A stretch of 64,000 nucleotides of DNA from positions 124,001-188,000 of the forward strand of contig NZ_JAQTXI010000005.1 in NCBI RefSeq assembly GCF_028688855.1. The letters run 5' to 3'. The position numbers and the translations under genes were made by a program. Numbering within the stretch: position 1 is the stretch's first letter; every line of letters begins with the position of its first letter. Source of the DNA: Neomegalonema sp. GTDB taxonomy: Bacteria; Pseudomonadota; Alphaproteobacteria; Rhodobacterales; Rhodobacteraceae. This document shows positions 9,103 through 21,411 of the stretch, piece after piece. The notes under the pieces were generated by a model. The model worked only from the letters and a program-made list of their open reading frames with translations. It was not told the origin of the DNA and made no database searches.

Positions 9103-9600
9103 ATGCTGCGGACGGGAAGGAATCTTCTGAAGATCCTGCGGATCGGGGCCTTGTCGGGACTCGCCTTTCCGGGGGCCTCCGCTCTGGAGGGCGGAGCCGC
9201 AAGGGCGCAGGACGCCGGGGCTGGCCTCATCGAGCGTCTGCGCGTGCTCGAGCAGGAGGTCGCCTCCCTGAAGGAGCGGCGCTTCGAGAGCGGGAATCTG
9301 ACGCTGTCTCGTGAAGACATTCCGGAGCTGACGAAGACCACGGAGTGCGCCGAGGCCAATGGATGGGGAACCCGGGGGCTTGTGAATCAGAAGGTGACCT
9401 TCTCGAAACCCTTTCCCAGGCCGCCCAGGGTGATCGTGAGTCTGCGCAGGGTGGATAACGGTTCCGGGGACGACATCATCCGGTTGCATCTCGAAGCGAA
9501 CAACATAACCCCCGAGGGATTTGAATATTCATTCTACACGTGGTGCAAAAGCAGCGTCTGGGTCGCGCATGGGACCTGGTTCGCCTTCCTGGAGGGGTGA
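9103..9600 (+). CDS. Secreted protein with coiled coil and H-type lectin domain
   Basis: Predicted exported protein of 165 residues. A signal peptide (MLRTGRNLLKILRIGALSG, cleavage near ARAQ at 36) is followed by a short heptad-like helix (LIERLRVLEQEVASLKERR, 42-60) and then a domain at about 97-163 resembling the H-type lectin fold: VTFSKPFPRPPRVIVSL, an RLHLEANNITPEGF core and a closing aromatic strand ending WFAFLEG. Cysteines 82 and 148 could form the disulfide. In Helix pomatia agglutinin and discoidins such domains bind N-acetylgalactosamine and assemble as trimers, which suits the adjacent coiled coil. GAGGAACGATC precedes the ATG. The ligand and biological role here are unknown. Confidence 0.75.
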   Translation: MLRTGRNLLKILRIGALSGLAFPGASALEGGAARAQDAGAGLIERLRVLEQEVASLKERRFESGNLTLSREDIPELTKTTECAEANGWGTRGLVNQKVTFSKPFPRPPRVIVSLRRVDNGSGDDIIRLHLEANNITPEGFEYSFYTWCKSSVWVAHGTWFAFLEG

Positions 9601-9845
9601 GTCTCCCGTGGAGTCAGAGGATCGCCTCAGCGTCGCGCCCTTTCGTTCTTGCATGGCCGCGCAGACATCCGGATGGCCGCATCGGATCGACCGGATTTCT
9701 CTCTTGGTCGTCCACATGGAGCAAAGCTCTCCTTTTGGGAATAATTGTATTTTGATCTCGTTATGATTGCAATTCGGAGGTTATCGGGACAAGATCCGTT
9801 AATTTTTAACCTTGAGTAGATTCATCCACGAACGAGGGGGCGATC
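9601..9845. other. AT-rich intergenic stretch between two secreted-protein genes
   Basis: No convincing gene. Its second half (about 9725-9835) is markedly AT-rich against the surrounding GC-rich DNA, with runs such as GGGAATAATTGTATTTTG and CCGTTAATTTTTAACC. This suggests a promoter region for the gene at 9846, but no -35/-10 pair with good spacing could be fixed by eye. Confidence 0.4.
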
Positions 9846-10463
9846 ATGCGTCGGACGGATGGAGTTCTTCCGCGATTCATGCGGGCGGCGATCCTGTCGG
9901 GAGCCGCTTTGCTGGCGCCCCACTTCCTGGGGAGCGAGGCGGCAAGCGCGCAAGAAGCCAAGAGCCTCATCCAGCGTCAGGCGGCGCTTGAGGAGACTCT
10001 GAAGCGGATCGAGTCCGCCCTGACCTGGGCGCCCGTGGCCCCGGACGTCAAAGCCTTCGACGCATGGCTGAAGGAGGACGCCAACCGGCTGCGCGATTAT
10101 GAATTTGGGATCGAATACAGCGAAGGATTCCGCATCCTGCATGTCTCGAATTGGAACCACGGTCGGCGTTTCATGACCGAGCCTTATATGACCGGGGATA
10201 GGATATCTGACGAACTTTACAACGGTTTTCATCTGGGGGGCAGCCTCTGGCTGGTCGGCACGCAGGACGTTGGGGAAACCAGAGCCCATTACTGTGTGAA
10301 CAGCGCGGACAAGGCGAGTTATCCGCCGAAGCCGGATCAGGATCGCCGCGCGCTGCATCGGTATTATTTCTATGGTCCGGACGGCGTGAAGCCTTCAACC
10401 ATCGGCAGCAGTTGCGTTATAGCGGGCCCGGTCTACGCGCGGGCGCGCCTCTTCACGGAGTGA
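9846..10463 (+). CDS. Secreted protein of unknown function with N-terminal coiled coil
   Basis: Not recognised. The 205-residue product has a signal peptide (cleavage near ASAQ, residue 37), then a helix rich in heptads (SLIQRQAALEETLKRIESAL), mirroring the build of the lectin gene just upstream. The C-terminal half is aromatic and beta-rich (FGIEYSEGFRILHVSNWNHG, YNGFHLGGSLWLVG, LHRYYFYGPDG) with Cys residues that could pair (AHYCVNS and GSSCVIAG). A good ribosome site, GAGGGGG, lies before the ATG. Position and architecture suggest a functional partner or distant relative of the lectin, possibly another surface-binding protein; I cannot assign a domain. Confidence 0.75.
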   Translation: MRRTDGVLPRFMRAAILSGAALLAPHFLGSEAASAQEAKSLIQRQAALEETLKRIESALTWAPVAPDVKAFDAWLKEDANRLRDYEFGIEYSEGFRILHVSNWNHGRRFMTEPYMTGDRISDELYNGFHLGGSLWLVGTQDVGETRAHYCVNSADKASYPPKPDQDRRALHRYYFYGPDGVKPSTIGSSCVIAGPVYARARLFTE

Positions 10464-10538
10464 CCGGCTCCGGCTTCCCTTGTGGGCGCGGTTGCACGAC
10501 GCGGAGGCGAAGACGTTTCGGCTCCGCCGGAAAACGCT

Positions 10539-11477
10539 CTAATAGCCCCTCCCCCGGTCCACGAGATGCAGCGGCGTCTCTCCCTGGGCGAGGCGCCGCA
10601 TCTGCTCGGCGGCCACGCGCGCGGCGGTCTCGGGACGCGTGGCGCTCGCCACATGAGGCGTCACGAGGATCTTCGGATGACTCCAGAAGGGATGTCCCGA
10701 CGGCAGGGGCTCCATCGCGAAGACGTCGAGAGTCGCGCCCCCGAGCGCCCCCGAATCCAGAGCCGCCAGAAGCGCCGCCTCGTCAAGGATCGGCCCGCGC
10801 GCCGCATTGACGATCCGCGCCCCGCGCGGAAGCCGCGCCAGAGTCCGGGCGTTCAGCAGCCCGCGGGTTTCGGGCGTCAGCGGCAGCAGGATCAGCAGGA
10901 TCTCCGAGCTCTCCAGAATCTCCTCCAGCCCCTCCGGGCCCCAGAGCGCCCGGATTCCCGTCCCGATCTCCGGTTTGGGCGCGCGGCTCCAGCCGGAGAC
11001 GGGAAAGCCCACCGCCGCCAGAGCTCGCCCGACCGCCGCGCCCAGCTCTCCGAGCCCCAGCACGCCCAGAGGCCGCCCGCTCGCCAGAGGCGGCGCCTCG
11101 GGCGCCCAGATCCCCTTCGCCTGAGCCTCGCGGAAACGCTCCGTCTCCAGATGGGCCCGCAGCGCATGGCCGAGCATGTATTCGACCATCCCCCGCTCCA
11201 GGCCCGGCTCGACCATCCGCGCGAGGGGAACATGATCGGGAATCCGTCCCTCGCCGAGGATGCGCTCCACCCCCGCCCAGAGCGACTGCACGAAACGCAG
11301 ATTCCGGTAGGGCGCGAAATCGCGCAGAGGGCCGCCCGGCGCATAGAGGATCGCCTCCACCGCATCCGGATCGGTCTGGGCGGGATCCATCACGAGATCC
11401 ATCCGGGGATCGGCAGCCCGGAGGCTCCGCGCCCAGAGGGCCTTCTCTTCGGGGTCTCCGGCGTAAAGAACGCGCAT
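10539..11477 (-). CDS. ghrA: Glyoxylate/hydroxypyruvate reductase A-like D-2-hydroxyacid dehydrogenase
   Basis: NAD(P)H-dependent reduction of glyoxylate or hydroxypyruvate to glycolate or glycerate. The start at 11477 has GGAGGCGAGG directly upstream and gives 312 residues, the length of E. coli GhrA; an ORF extending to 11747 has no family similarity in the added part. The nucleotide fold shows VLGLGELGAAVG. The catalytic trio is visible as Arg in VNAARGPILDE, Glu in AMEPLPSGHPFW and His in VTPHVAS. It stands alone on the minus strand, divergent from the gene at 11751. It could serve C2 metabolism together with the malate synthase and malyl-CoA lyase elsewhere in the window, but this link is inferred. 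Confidence 0.88.
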   Translation of the reverse strand: MRVLYAGDPEEKALWARSLRAADPRMDLVMDPAQTDPDAVEAILYAPGGPLRDFAPYRNLRFVQSLWAGVERILGEGRIPDHVPLARMVEPGLERGMVEYMLGHALRAHLETERFREAQAKGIWAPEAPPLASGRPLGVLGLGELGAAVGRALAAVGFPVSGWSRAPKPEIGTGIRALWGPEGLEEILESSEILLILLPLTPETRGLLNARTLARLPRGARIVNAARGPILDEAALLAALDSGALGGATLDVFAMEPLPSGHPFWSHPKILVTPHVASATRPETAARVAAEQMRRLAQGETPLHLVDRGRGY

Positions 11478-11750
11478 CCTCGCCTCCATGGAACGCAGCT
11501 GAAAGAGCTCGCAGCCCTTGAGCGATCCGGCCTGATCGCAAGACCGCCCGTGGCCCTGCGCAAGCCTCCCGCAGGATCGCCCTGCGAGATCCTCCGCGCA
11601 AGAACCTCCGAAGACGATTGGCGAACATCGGCCGCTTGAGTAGCATGCCGCCGGAGCGCCGGGATCATCCCCGGGCGTTCCCGCCGCAGACTCCCGCCGC
11701 CCCGAGGGGCCCGGAGGGAGAGGCGGGGCGTGCATGACATGGAGCATTCG

Positions 11751-13067
11751 ATGAATCGAGCGACAGCGACGGCCTTCGCGCTGGTCCTGGCGGCGAGCGC
11801 CTCAGGCGCCGGCGCGCAGACCGTCCTCTGGGGAGGCGGCGCCTCCACATCCGGCGCGCCTGCTTCGGGCTCGGCGCCGATCTACAACCCCTCCGCGCCT
11901 GCGGCCGCCCCGACGAATCCCCTGCCGCCGCCCGGCTTCGGCGGAGGCCTGAGCGGCGCGGCGCCCCAGGGCTTCCCCACCACGCCCCCGCCGGGCTTCA
12001 CGCCCGGCGCGACCGGAACGGTTCAGGGCTTCCCGACCACGCCGCCTGTCTCCTCCTCGGGCGGTTTCCCCCTGCCGATCCCGACCACCCCGCCGCCGGG
12101 CGCGTCTTCCGTCGGCTCCGGCGTTGGTCCCGGAGGCGGCTTCGGGCGCTGGTCCTCGGAGGCCGAACCGACCTATTCCCCCTGGCGCGGCGACGAGGCC
12201 GAACGCGCCCGCGAACTCGTGCAGCAGCTTGAGCGCCTGGTCCGGGCCGCCGAGCGTCAGCGCGCCGCCGATCCCGACTTCCTGCGCGACCTGCGCCGCG
12301 TCATCGAGCGCTACGACGACCGCGACGACCGCCGTCCGGGCCGCCGCCCCGTGCCGCGTCCGGATGTGACCGTGGTTCAGCCGCCGGTGGTCCAGCCGCC
12401 TGTCGTCGTCGTGGCCCCGGCGCGGGTCTACATGAACGACACGTTCTCCGACGGCGACTTCACCCGCGGAACGGTCTGGACTCCGCGTCAGGGGCAATGG
12501 GGCGTCGATCCGGCCAACGGCCTGCGCTCGGTGCGTCCGGCGGCCCCGCCGACGGTCGCGCGCCGCCAGGTCTCGCCGCAGGAGCTGCTTCAGGCGCTTC
12601 TGGTGGGTCCGCAGTCGCTCGGCCTCGGCCCGCAGGAGGCGCCGCCCAACGCCGCCCTCATCGAATACGCCCAGCCCATCGGCAACGCCTTCACGCTCAA
12701 GACCCGCCTCACGGATCACGGCGGAGACGGCGCGGCGCATCTGATCGTGCATCAGGGCGGCTCGAACTGGAACGGCTACCGGCTGGAGCTGCGCGGCGGT
12801 CCCGAAGGACGCGCCGTGCTGACGCGTCGCGGCGCTTCGGGCTACACCGATCTGGCGAACGCGCCTCTGCGCCGCTTCGCGGCCAACATCCCGCATGACG
12901 TCGAGTGGACCCGCGCCGCCAACGGCGCCATGAGCGTCCGGGTGGACGGCGAGCTGCTCTTCAGCACCGCCGACTCGGCCTTCCGCGACGACTGGCGCGG
13001 CTTCGCCTTCTTCAATGCGGGCGGCGATTTCTCGATGCGCTCGATCAGCATCGAAGAGACCCGCTGA
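11751..13067 (+). CDS. Exported Pro/Gly-rich protein with C-terminal ConA-like (LamG/DUF1080-type) domain
   Basis: Hypothetical secreted protein of 438 residues. The chosen ATG gives a clear signal peptide (MNRATATAFALVLAASASGAGAQ); an in-frame ATG 21 bases upstream adds a poor leader. Residues 30-130 are low-complexity, with several GFPTTPP-type repeats; a helical, charged segment follows (ERARELVQQLERLVRAAERQ), then a second proline-rich linker with PPVVQPPVVVV. The last 210 residues begin NDTFSDGDFTRGTVWTP and read like a jelly-roll: FTLKTRLTDHGGDGAAHLIVHQ, NGYRLELRGG, VEWTRAANGAMSVRVDG, ending FSMRSISIEE. Such folds bind or cut sugars; no catalytic residues are evident. It may be a wall- or surface-associated polysaccharide binder. 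Confidence 0.75.
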   Translation: MNRATATAFALVLAASASGAGAQTVLWGGGASTSGAPASGSAPIYNPSAPAAAPTNPLPPPGFGGGLSGAAPQGFPTTPPPGFTPGATGTVQGFPTTPPVSSSGGFPLPIPTTPPPGASSVGSGVGPGGGFGRWSSEAEPTYSPWRGDEAERARELVQQLERLVRAAERQRAADPDFLRDLRRVIERYDDRDDRRPGRRPVPRPDVTVVQPPVVQPPVVVVAPARVYMNDTFSDGDFTRGTVWTPRQGQWGVDPANGLRSVRPAAPPTVARRQVSPQELLQALLVGPQSLGLGPQEAPPNAALIEYAQPIGNAFTLKTRLTDHGGDGAAHLIVHQGGSNWNGYRLELRGGPEGRAVLTRRGASGYTDLANAPLRRFAANIPHDVEWTRAANGAMSVRVDGELLFSTADSAFRDDWRGFAFFNAGGDFSMRSISIEETR

Positions 13068-13085
13068 AGCCTCTTCGCGTCTTGC

Positions 13086-13108
13086 GCCGCCCGGATCTTC
13101 CGGGCGGC
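13086..13108. terminator. Bidirectional terminator between convergent genes
   Basis: A perfect 10-bp stem GCCGCCCGGA/TCCGGGCGGC with a 3-base loop sits in the 49-base gap between the gene ending at 13067 (plus) and the one ending at 13117 (minus). No long T run, but position and stem strength fit a shared terminator. Confidence 0.65.
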
Positions 13109-13116
13109 CTCCGCCT

Positions 13117-13917
13117 TCAGGCCAGTCTGGCGAGGATCTCGCCGGCGAGCGGCTCGGGCGCCGCCACCAGGTTGGGCCGCACCGGAGAAGGCTGATTATA
13201 GACGCCTTCCTTGCCGTCGAAGCCGACCACCCGCACGCCCGCCTCCGCCGCGAAGAGCTCCGCCGCCGCCAGATCCCATTCGTGGAAGGGATTGACGATC
13301 ATCGCGGCGTCGAAGCGCCCGGTTCCGACCATGCAGACCCGCAGCGCCAGAGAGCCGACATAGACGGGTCTGGCGTTCAGCTTCCTTCCGTCGCGCCAGA
13401 GCCGCCAATCCGTCATGGCGCTGTTGCCGACGAAGCGCGCCGCAGAGAAATCCGGTCCGGCGGCCCGCAGGACGCGCGCCCCGTTGAGGAAGGCGCCCGC
13501 GCCCGCCCGCGCCGCGTAGAACTCGCCGCGCGCCGGAGCCCCCACCGCGCCGAGCACCACACGTCCGTCTTCGACCAGGGCCGCGCAGACGCCGAAATCC
13601 TTGTGCGCCGAGATGTAGTTGCGCGTGCCGTCGATGGGATCGACGATCCAGACCCGCCGCGCCTTGAGGCGGCTCCTGGGGTCGTCGCTCTCCTCGGACA
13701 TCCAGCCGTAATCCGGCCTTGCGCCGCGCAGCCTTTCCTGCAGCACGGCGTCGGCGGCGAAATCGCCCTCCGAGACCGGGCTTCCGCCCTTGTCCCAGAC
13801 CTGGGGCTCGCGGCCGAAATGGCGCATGGCGGCTTCGCCCGCCGCCTCGACGGCTTCGGTCAGCAGGGCGAAATCGGCGTCGAGATCGTCCTGTCCCTGC
13901 GGATCAAACGGCGACAT
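13117..13917 (-). CDS. Inositol-monophosphatase family phosphatase (CysQ/SuhB/HisN group)
   Basis: Mg-dependent phosphomonoesterase of 266 residues. The family metal-binding motifs are present in order: SEESDD, then WIVDPIDGTRNY, and the C-terminal WDLAAAELFAAEAG. The SPVSEGDFAAD stretch is typical of the 3'(2'),5'-bisphosphate nucleotidase/histidinol-phosphatase branch, so likely substrates are PAP, an inositol phosphate or histidinol phosphate; the sequence alone does not separate these. It overlaps the end of pmbA by 14 bases and so is translated from the same message, an arrangement found in related genomes. Confidence 0.85.
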   Translation of the reverse strand: MSPFDPQGQDDLDADFALLTEAVEAAGEAAMRHFGREPQVWDKGGSPVSEGDFAADAVLQERLRGARPDYGWMSEESDDPRSRLKARRVWIVDPIDGTRNYISAHKDFGVCAALVEDGRVVLGAVGAPARGEFYAARAGAGAFLNGARVLRAAGPDFSAARFVGNSAMTDWRLWRDGRKLNARPVYVGSLALRVCMVGTGRFDAAMIVNPFHEWDLAAAELFAAEAGVRVVGFDGKEGVYNQPSPVRPNLVAAPEPLAGEILARLA

Positions 13918-15229
13918 GGCAGCCCTCGACGCGGAGGGTGGGGGCGTCGATGCGCCGGTCTCCGCGCAGGTCGTTCGCCAGCGTGAGGTTCATGAACATC
14001 TCCGGCAGGGCGCCTGCGATGGTGGCCTCGTCCACCGGATAGGCGATTTCGCCGTTCTCGATCCAGAATCCCGAGGCCCCGCGGCTATAGGCGCCGGTGG
14101 TCGGATTGATGCTCGCGCCGAGGAATTCCGTCACGAGGAAGCCCGACTTCACGTCGCGGATCAGATCCTCCGGCGAGAGGCTCCCCGGCGTCATCCGCAC
14201 GTTGGAGGGCCCCGGCGAAGGCGAGGAGCCCGCGCCGCCCCAGGCGCAGGCGTTGCTTTCCATCCCGAGCCGACGGGCGGTCTGGGAATCGAGCAGCCAG
14301 GTCTTGAGGAATCCGTCTTCGACGAGCTTGCGCGGCGCGGTGCGGCGGCCCTCGCCGTCGGAGAGCCGCGAGCCATGGCCGCGCTTGAGCCAGGGATCGT
14401 CCGTGATCTCGAGTCCGGCGCAGAACACCCGCTCGCCGAGCTTCTCGCGCAGGAAGCTGGAGCCGCGCGCCACCGATTCCCCGTTGATCGCATTGAGCAG
14501 ATGCGACACCAGCGAAGCCGAGACCCGACGCTCGAAGATCACCGGAGCGGGGCCGCCCGGCGGCTTGCGCGCCCCGACCCGTCGCGCGGCGCGTTCTCCG
14601 GCGCTGCGGGCGATCTCCTCGGGCGAGCGCAGGTCCGAACGCCAGCGCTTGTGGTCGAAATCATGGTCGCCCTTCATGCAGAGGCCCTCGCCCGCGATGG
14701 CCTGACAGCTCAGCCAGAAGGCGCTGTTGCGCCGGAGGCTCTCGTAGCCGTCGCTGAAGGCGGCGGCGTGCTCGCCGAGGGCCCAGCCCGCCGAAGAGCC
14801 TTCGCTGTTGGTCACGCCCGGAACCGAGCGCATGACCTGATCCATCTCCTCGGCGGCGCGGCGATAATCCGAGGCCGGGCCGGGCTCGGCGGAGTCGAAG
14901 AGTTCGAGGTCGGGGCCTTCGGCGGGCGGCTGGGTCTCGGCGAAGGCGCACCAGGGGTCTTCGGAGGCCTCCTTCGCCATGGCGACGGTCTGTTCCGCCA
15001 GATCCTCCATGGCCTGAGGGTCGAGGCTGGAGACGCTGGCGCAGGCCTGCCGAAGCCCGATCTGCACGCGCAGGCTCAGGTCCAGGGTTTCGGCCCTTTC
15101 GATGGAATCGAGGCGTCCCATGCGGAAAATCGCGTCGAAATGGTCGCTGCGCGAGGCGGAGGCGGAGGCGGCTTCGGCTCCGGCGCGCCGGGCGAGGCGC
15201 ACCAGCTGGCGGGCGGTTTCGAGCGACAT
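13904..15229 (-). CDS. pmbA: TldE/PmbA family metallopeptidase component
   Basis: Partner of TldD in a cytoplasmic Zn protease that trims modified peptides (for example microcin B17 precursors) and degrades the CcdA antitoxin in E. coli. The TldE subunit lacks its own metal site. The 441-residue chain shows the family N-terminus (ARQLVRLARRAGAEAASA), the central SFLREKLGERVF block and the C-terminal TTGAYSRGASGFWIENGEIAYPV signature, broken here by normal family variation only. tldD is not in the window, as is common because the two are usually unlinked. It is the first gene of a two-gene unit with the phosphatase at 13117. Confidence 0.9.
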   Translation of the reverse strand: MSLETARQLVRLARRAGAEAASASASRSDHFDAIFRMGRLDSIERAETLDLSLRVQIGLRQACASVSSLDPQAMEDLAEQTVAMAKEASEDPWCAFAETQPPAEGPDLELFDSAEPGPASDYRRAAEEMDQVMRSVPGVTNSEGSSAGWALGEHAAAFSDGYESLRRNSAFWLSCQAIAGEGLCMKGDHDFDHKRWRSDLRSPEEIARSAGERAARRVGARKPPGGPAPVIFERRVSASLVSHLLNAINGESVARGSSFLREKLGERVFCAGLEITDDPWLKRGHGSRLSDGEGRRTAPRKLVEDGFLKTWLLDSQTARRLGMESNACAWGGAGSSPSPGPSNVRMTPGSLSPEDLIRDVKSGFLVTEFLGASINPTTGAYSRGASGFWIENGEIAYPVDEATIAGALPEMFMNLTLANDLRGDRRIDAPTLRVEGCHVAV

Positions 15230-15303
15230 GCGTATTCTCCCTGGAAGGACCGGGCCTCACATGCGCCCTTCGGGCTCCGGAATCAAGCGCGCGAAGGCGA
15301 AAG

Positions 15304-15329
15304 GGCCGGAGCCTTCCGGCTCCGGCCCC
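15304..15329 (-). terminator. Terminator of the glp operon
   Basis: An 11-bp perfect stem GGGCCGGAGCC/GGCTCCGGCCC with a 4-base GGAA loop on the minus strand, followed by TTT, 27 bases after the glpV stop. It is one of the strongest hairpins in the window and closes the glycerol operon. Confidence 0.85.
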
Positions 15330-15356
15330 CCGGGGCTCGCGGAAAGCGCGAAGCGC

Positions 15357-17084
15357 TTATTCGGCGGTCCAGCTCTTGACCAGCTCCTCGTAATTCACGG
15401 TGATCGGGGTCTCGTCCTCGTTCTCCAGCTTGGGCTGGGGCGCGAGATTCCCTTTCGCCACGGCGTCGGCGTGCCAATAGGCGAGGTCATGCTCTTCGGC
15501 GAGGACCGGGCCGAGGTCGCCCATCACGCCCGAACGCTGAAGGCGCTGGAGCACGGCCTCCTGTTCGGCGCAGAGCGAGTCCATGGCCGCCTGAGCGGTC
15601 TTGGCGCCCGAGGAGGCGTCGCCGATGGCCTGCCACCAGAGCTGAGCCAGACGCGGATAATCCGGCACGTTGGTTCCGGTCGGCGACCATTGCAGGCGGG
15701 CGGGCGAGCGGTAGAACTCGATCAGGCCGCCGAGTTTGGGCGCGCGCTCGTCGAAGCTGGCGTGATCCAGCGAGGACTGACGGATGAAGGTCAGGCCGAC
15801 GTGGCTCTTCTTGACGTCCACGGTCTTGGAGGTGACGAACTGGGCGTAGAGCCAGGCGGCCTTGGCGCGGTCGTCGGGGGTGGACTTCATGAAGGTCCAG
15901 CTTCCGGCGTCCTGATAGCCGAGCTTCATGCCGTCCTTCCAGTAGACGCCATGGGGCGAGGGCGCCATGCGCCATTTCGGCGTGCCGTCGGCGTTGTTGA
16001 TCGGCAGGCCGTCCTTGACCATGTCGGCGGTGAAGGTGGTGTACCAGAAGATCTGCTGCGCGATATGGCCTTGCGCCGGGACGGGGCCGCTCTCGGAGAA
16101 GGTCATGCCTCCGGCTTCGGGCGGGGCGTAGGCCTTCATCCAGTCGAGGTATTTCTGGATGGAGTAGACGGCGGCGGGACCGTTGGTGTCTCCGCCGCGC
16201 GCCACGCAGGAGCCCACGGGACGCGCCTTGTCGTCCACCTTGAGGCCCCATTCGTCGACGGGGAGGCCGTTGGGGATGCCCTTGTCGCCGTTGCCCGCCA
16301 TGGAGAGCCAGGCGTCCGTGAAGCGCCAGCCGAGCGAGGGATCCTTCTTGCCGTAATCCATGTGGCCGTAGACCTTGCGGCCGTCGATGGTCTTGCCGGT
16401 GAAGAATTCGGCGATGTCCTCATAGGCGGCCCAGTTCACCGGAACGCCGAGGTCGTAGCCGTATTTCTCCTTGAACTCGGCCTGGAAGGCGGGGTCCGAG
16501 AACCAGTCATGACGGAACCAGTAGAGATTCGCGAATTGCTGGTCGGGCAGCTGATAGACGGCGCCGTCCGGGGCGGTGGTGAAGGAGATCCCGATGAAGT
16601 CCTGAAGATCGAGGCCCGGATTGGTGGCGGCGGCGGCGTCTCCGGCCATCCATTCGGTGAGGTTGCGCGCCTGCTGATAGCGCCAGTGGGTGCCGATCAG
16701 ATCGCTGTCGTTGATGTAGCCGTCATAGAGGTTCTCGCCGGACTGCATCTGCGTCTGGAGCTTCTCGACCACGTCGCCTTCGCCGATGAGGTCATGGGTG
16801 ATCTTGATGCCGGTGATCGCCGTGAAGGCGGGCGCCAGCACCTTGGATTCATATTCATGGGTCGCGATGGTCTCGGAGACGACGCGGATGTCCATGCCCG
16901 CGAAGGGCCTGGCGGCGTCGACGAACCATTGCAGTTCGGCTTCCTGCCCCGCGCGGTCGAGCGCGGAAAGCTCGCCGATCTCGGAGTCGAGGAAGGCGCG
17001 GGCGGCCTCCATGTCGGCGAAGGCCGGAGAGCCCATCGCGAAGAGGGCCAGGGCCGAAGCCGCGCCCAACAGGGAACGAGTCAT
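15357..17084 (-). CDS. glpV: Glycerol ABC transporter substrate-binding protein
   Basis: Periplasmic receptor of the glycerol importer, 575 residues. The start at 17084 has the ribosome site GGGAGG and gives a signal peptide, MTRSLLGAASALALFAMGSP with AFA cleavage at about 23. The family-specific opening ARAFLDSEIGELSALDRAGQ and the DIRVVSETIATHEYESKVL block match GlpV of rhizobia. It is the last gene of the operon, directly before a strong terminator; the distal position after the permeases is the same as in Rhizobium leguminosarum. The open frame runs on upstream to 17432 without a plausible start, which is an artefact of the high GC content. Confidence 0.92.
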   Translation of the reverse strand: MTRSLLGAASALALFAMGSPAFADMEAARAFLDSEIGELSALDRAGQEAELQWFVDAARPFAGMDIRVVSETIATHEYESKVLAPAFTAITGIKITHDLIGEGDVVEKLQTQMQSGENLYDGYINDSDLIGTHWRYQQARNLTEWMAGDAAAATNPGLDLQDFIGISFTTAPDGAVYQLPDQQFANLYWFRHDWFSDPAFQAEFKEKYGYDLGVPVNWAAYEDIAEFFTGKTIDGRKVYGHMDYGKKDPSLGWRFTDAWLSMAGNGDKGIPNGLPVDEWGLKVDDKARPVGSCVARGGDTNGPAAVYSIQKYLDWMKAYAPPEAGGMTFSESGPVPAQGHIAQQIFWYTTFTADMVKDGLPINNADGTPKWRMAPSPHGVYWKDGMKLGYQDAGSWTFMKSTPDDRAKAAWLYAQFVTSKTVDVKKSHVGLTFIRQSSLDHASFDERAPKLGGLIEFYRSPARLQWSPTGTNVPDYPRLAQLWWQAIGDASSGAKTAQAAMDSLCAEQEAVLQRLQRSGVMGDLGPVLAEEHDLAYWHADAVAKGNLAPQPKLENEDETPITVNYEELVKSWTAE

Positions 17085-17161
17085 GACATTCCTCCCTAAA
17101 GGATCGTCCTGTTCAGATGAAAGGCCCGGTTCTCCGGGCTCTGTGTTCGCCGCCTCGCCGG

Positions 17162-17443
17162 TCAGACGAAGCGGAAGACGAAAAACGCGTAGATCGCCGA
17201 GACCCCCAGCGCCTGCCAGAGGTTCGGCCCCACCAGGCCCAGCCAGGCCAGATGGATGAAGGCCGCGCCCAGCAGCGAGAGGAACAGGCGGTCTCCGCGG
17301 GTGGTCTCCAGCCCGAGGATTCCCCGTCGCGGAGAGCCCCCCGGCGAAACCCGCTCCCAGAGCGCCATGCTCAGCAGCAGAAGCGCGATGACGCAGAAGA
17401 AGATCGCGGTGGGGGTGGTCCAGGCCATCCATGAGAAGTCCAC
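17162..17443 (-). CDS. glpU: Small DUF2160 membrane protein of the glycerol transporter
   Basis: A 93-residue inner-membrane protein of the DUF2160 family. It starts with GTG at 17443 behind GAGGGAGGGAG. Three hydrophobic stretches are visible: about residues 10-28, 52-72 and 74-92. Between the first two lie the conserved cytoplasmic features ALWERVSPGG and RGILGLETTRGDRLF. Its place between glpQ and glpV, 13 bases after glpQ, is the same as in the rhizobial glycerol operon, where it is called GlpU and has no established biochemical role. It may help assemble or regulate the transporter. Confidence 0.88.
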   Translation of the reverse strand: MDFSWMAWTTPTAIFFCVIALLLLSMALWERVSPGGSPRRGILGLETTRGDRLFLSLLGAAFIHLAWLGLVGPNLWQALGVSAIYAFFVFRFV

Positions 17444-17456
17444 GGCGCTCCCTCCC

Positions 17457-18269
<813 letters not shown>

Positions 18270-18279
18270 GCTTGCGCCC

Positions 18280-20210
<1,931 letters not shown>

Positions 20211-20213
20211 GGC

Positions 20214-21314
<1,101 letters not shown>

Positions 21315-21411
21315 GGCCGGGCCTCCCTGATCCTGGTTCGCTTCCTCCGCCCGCGCCCTCTTCGGGGCTGTCGGGCCTTCGTCGTCTCGCTCCGCCGCGC
21401 CGGGCTGCGGC

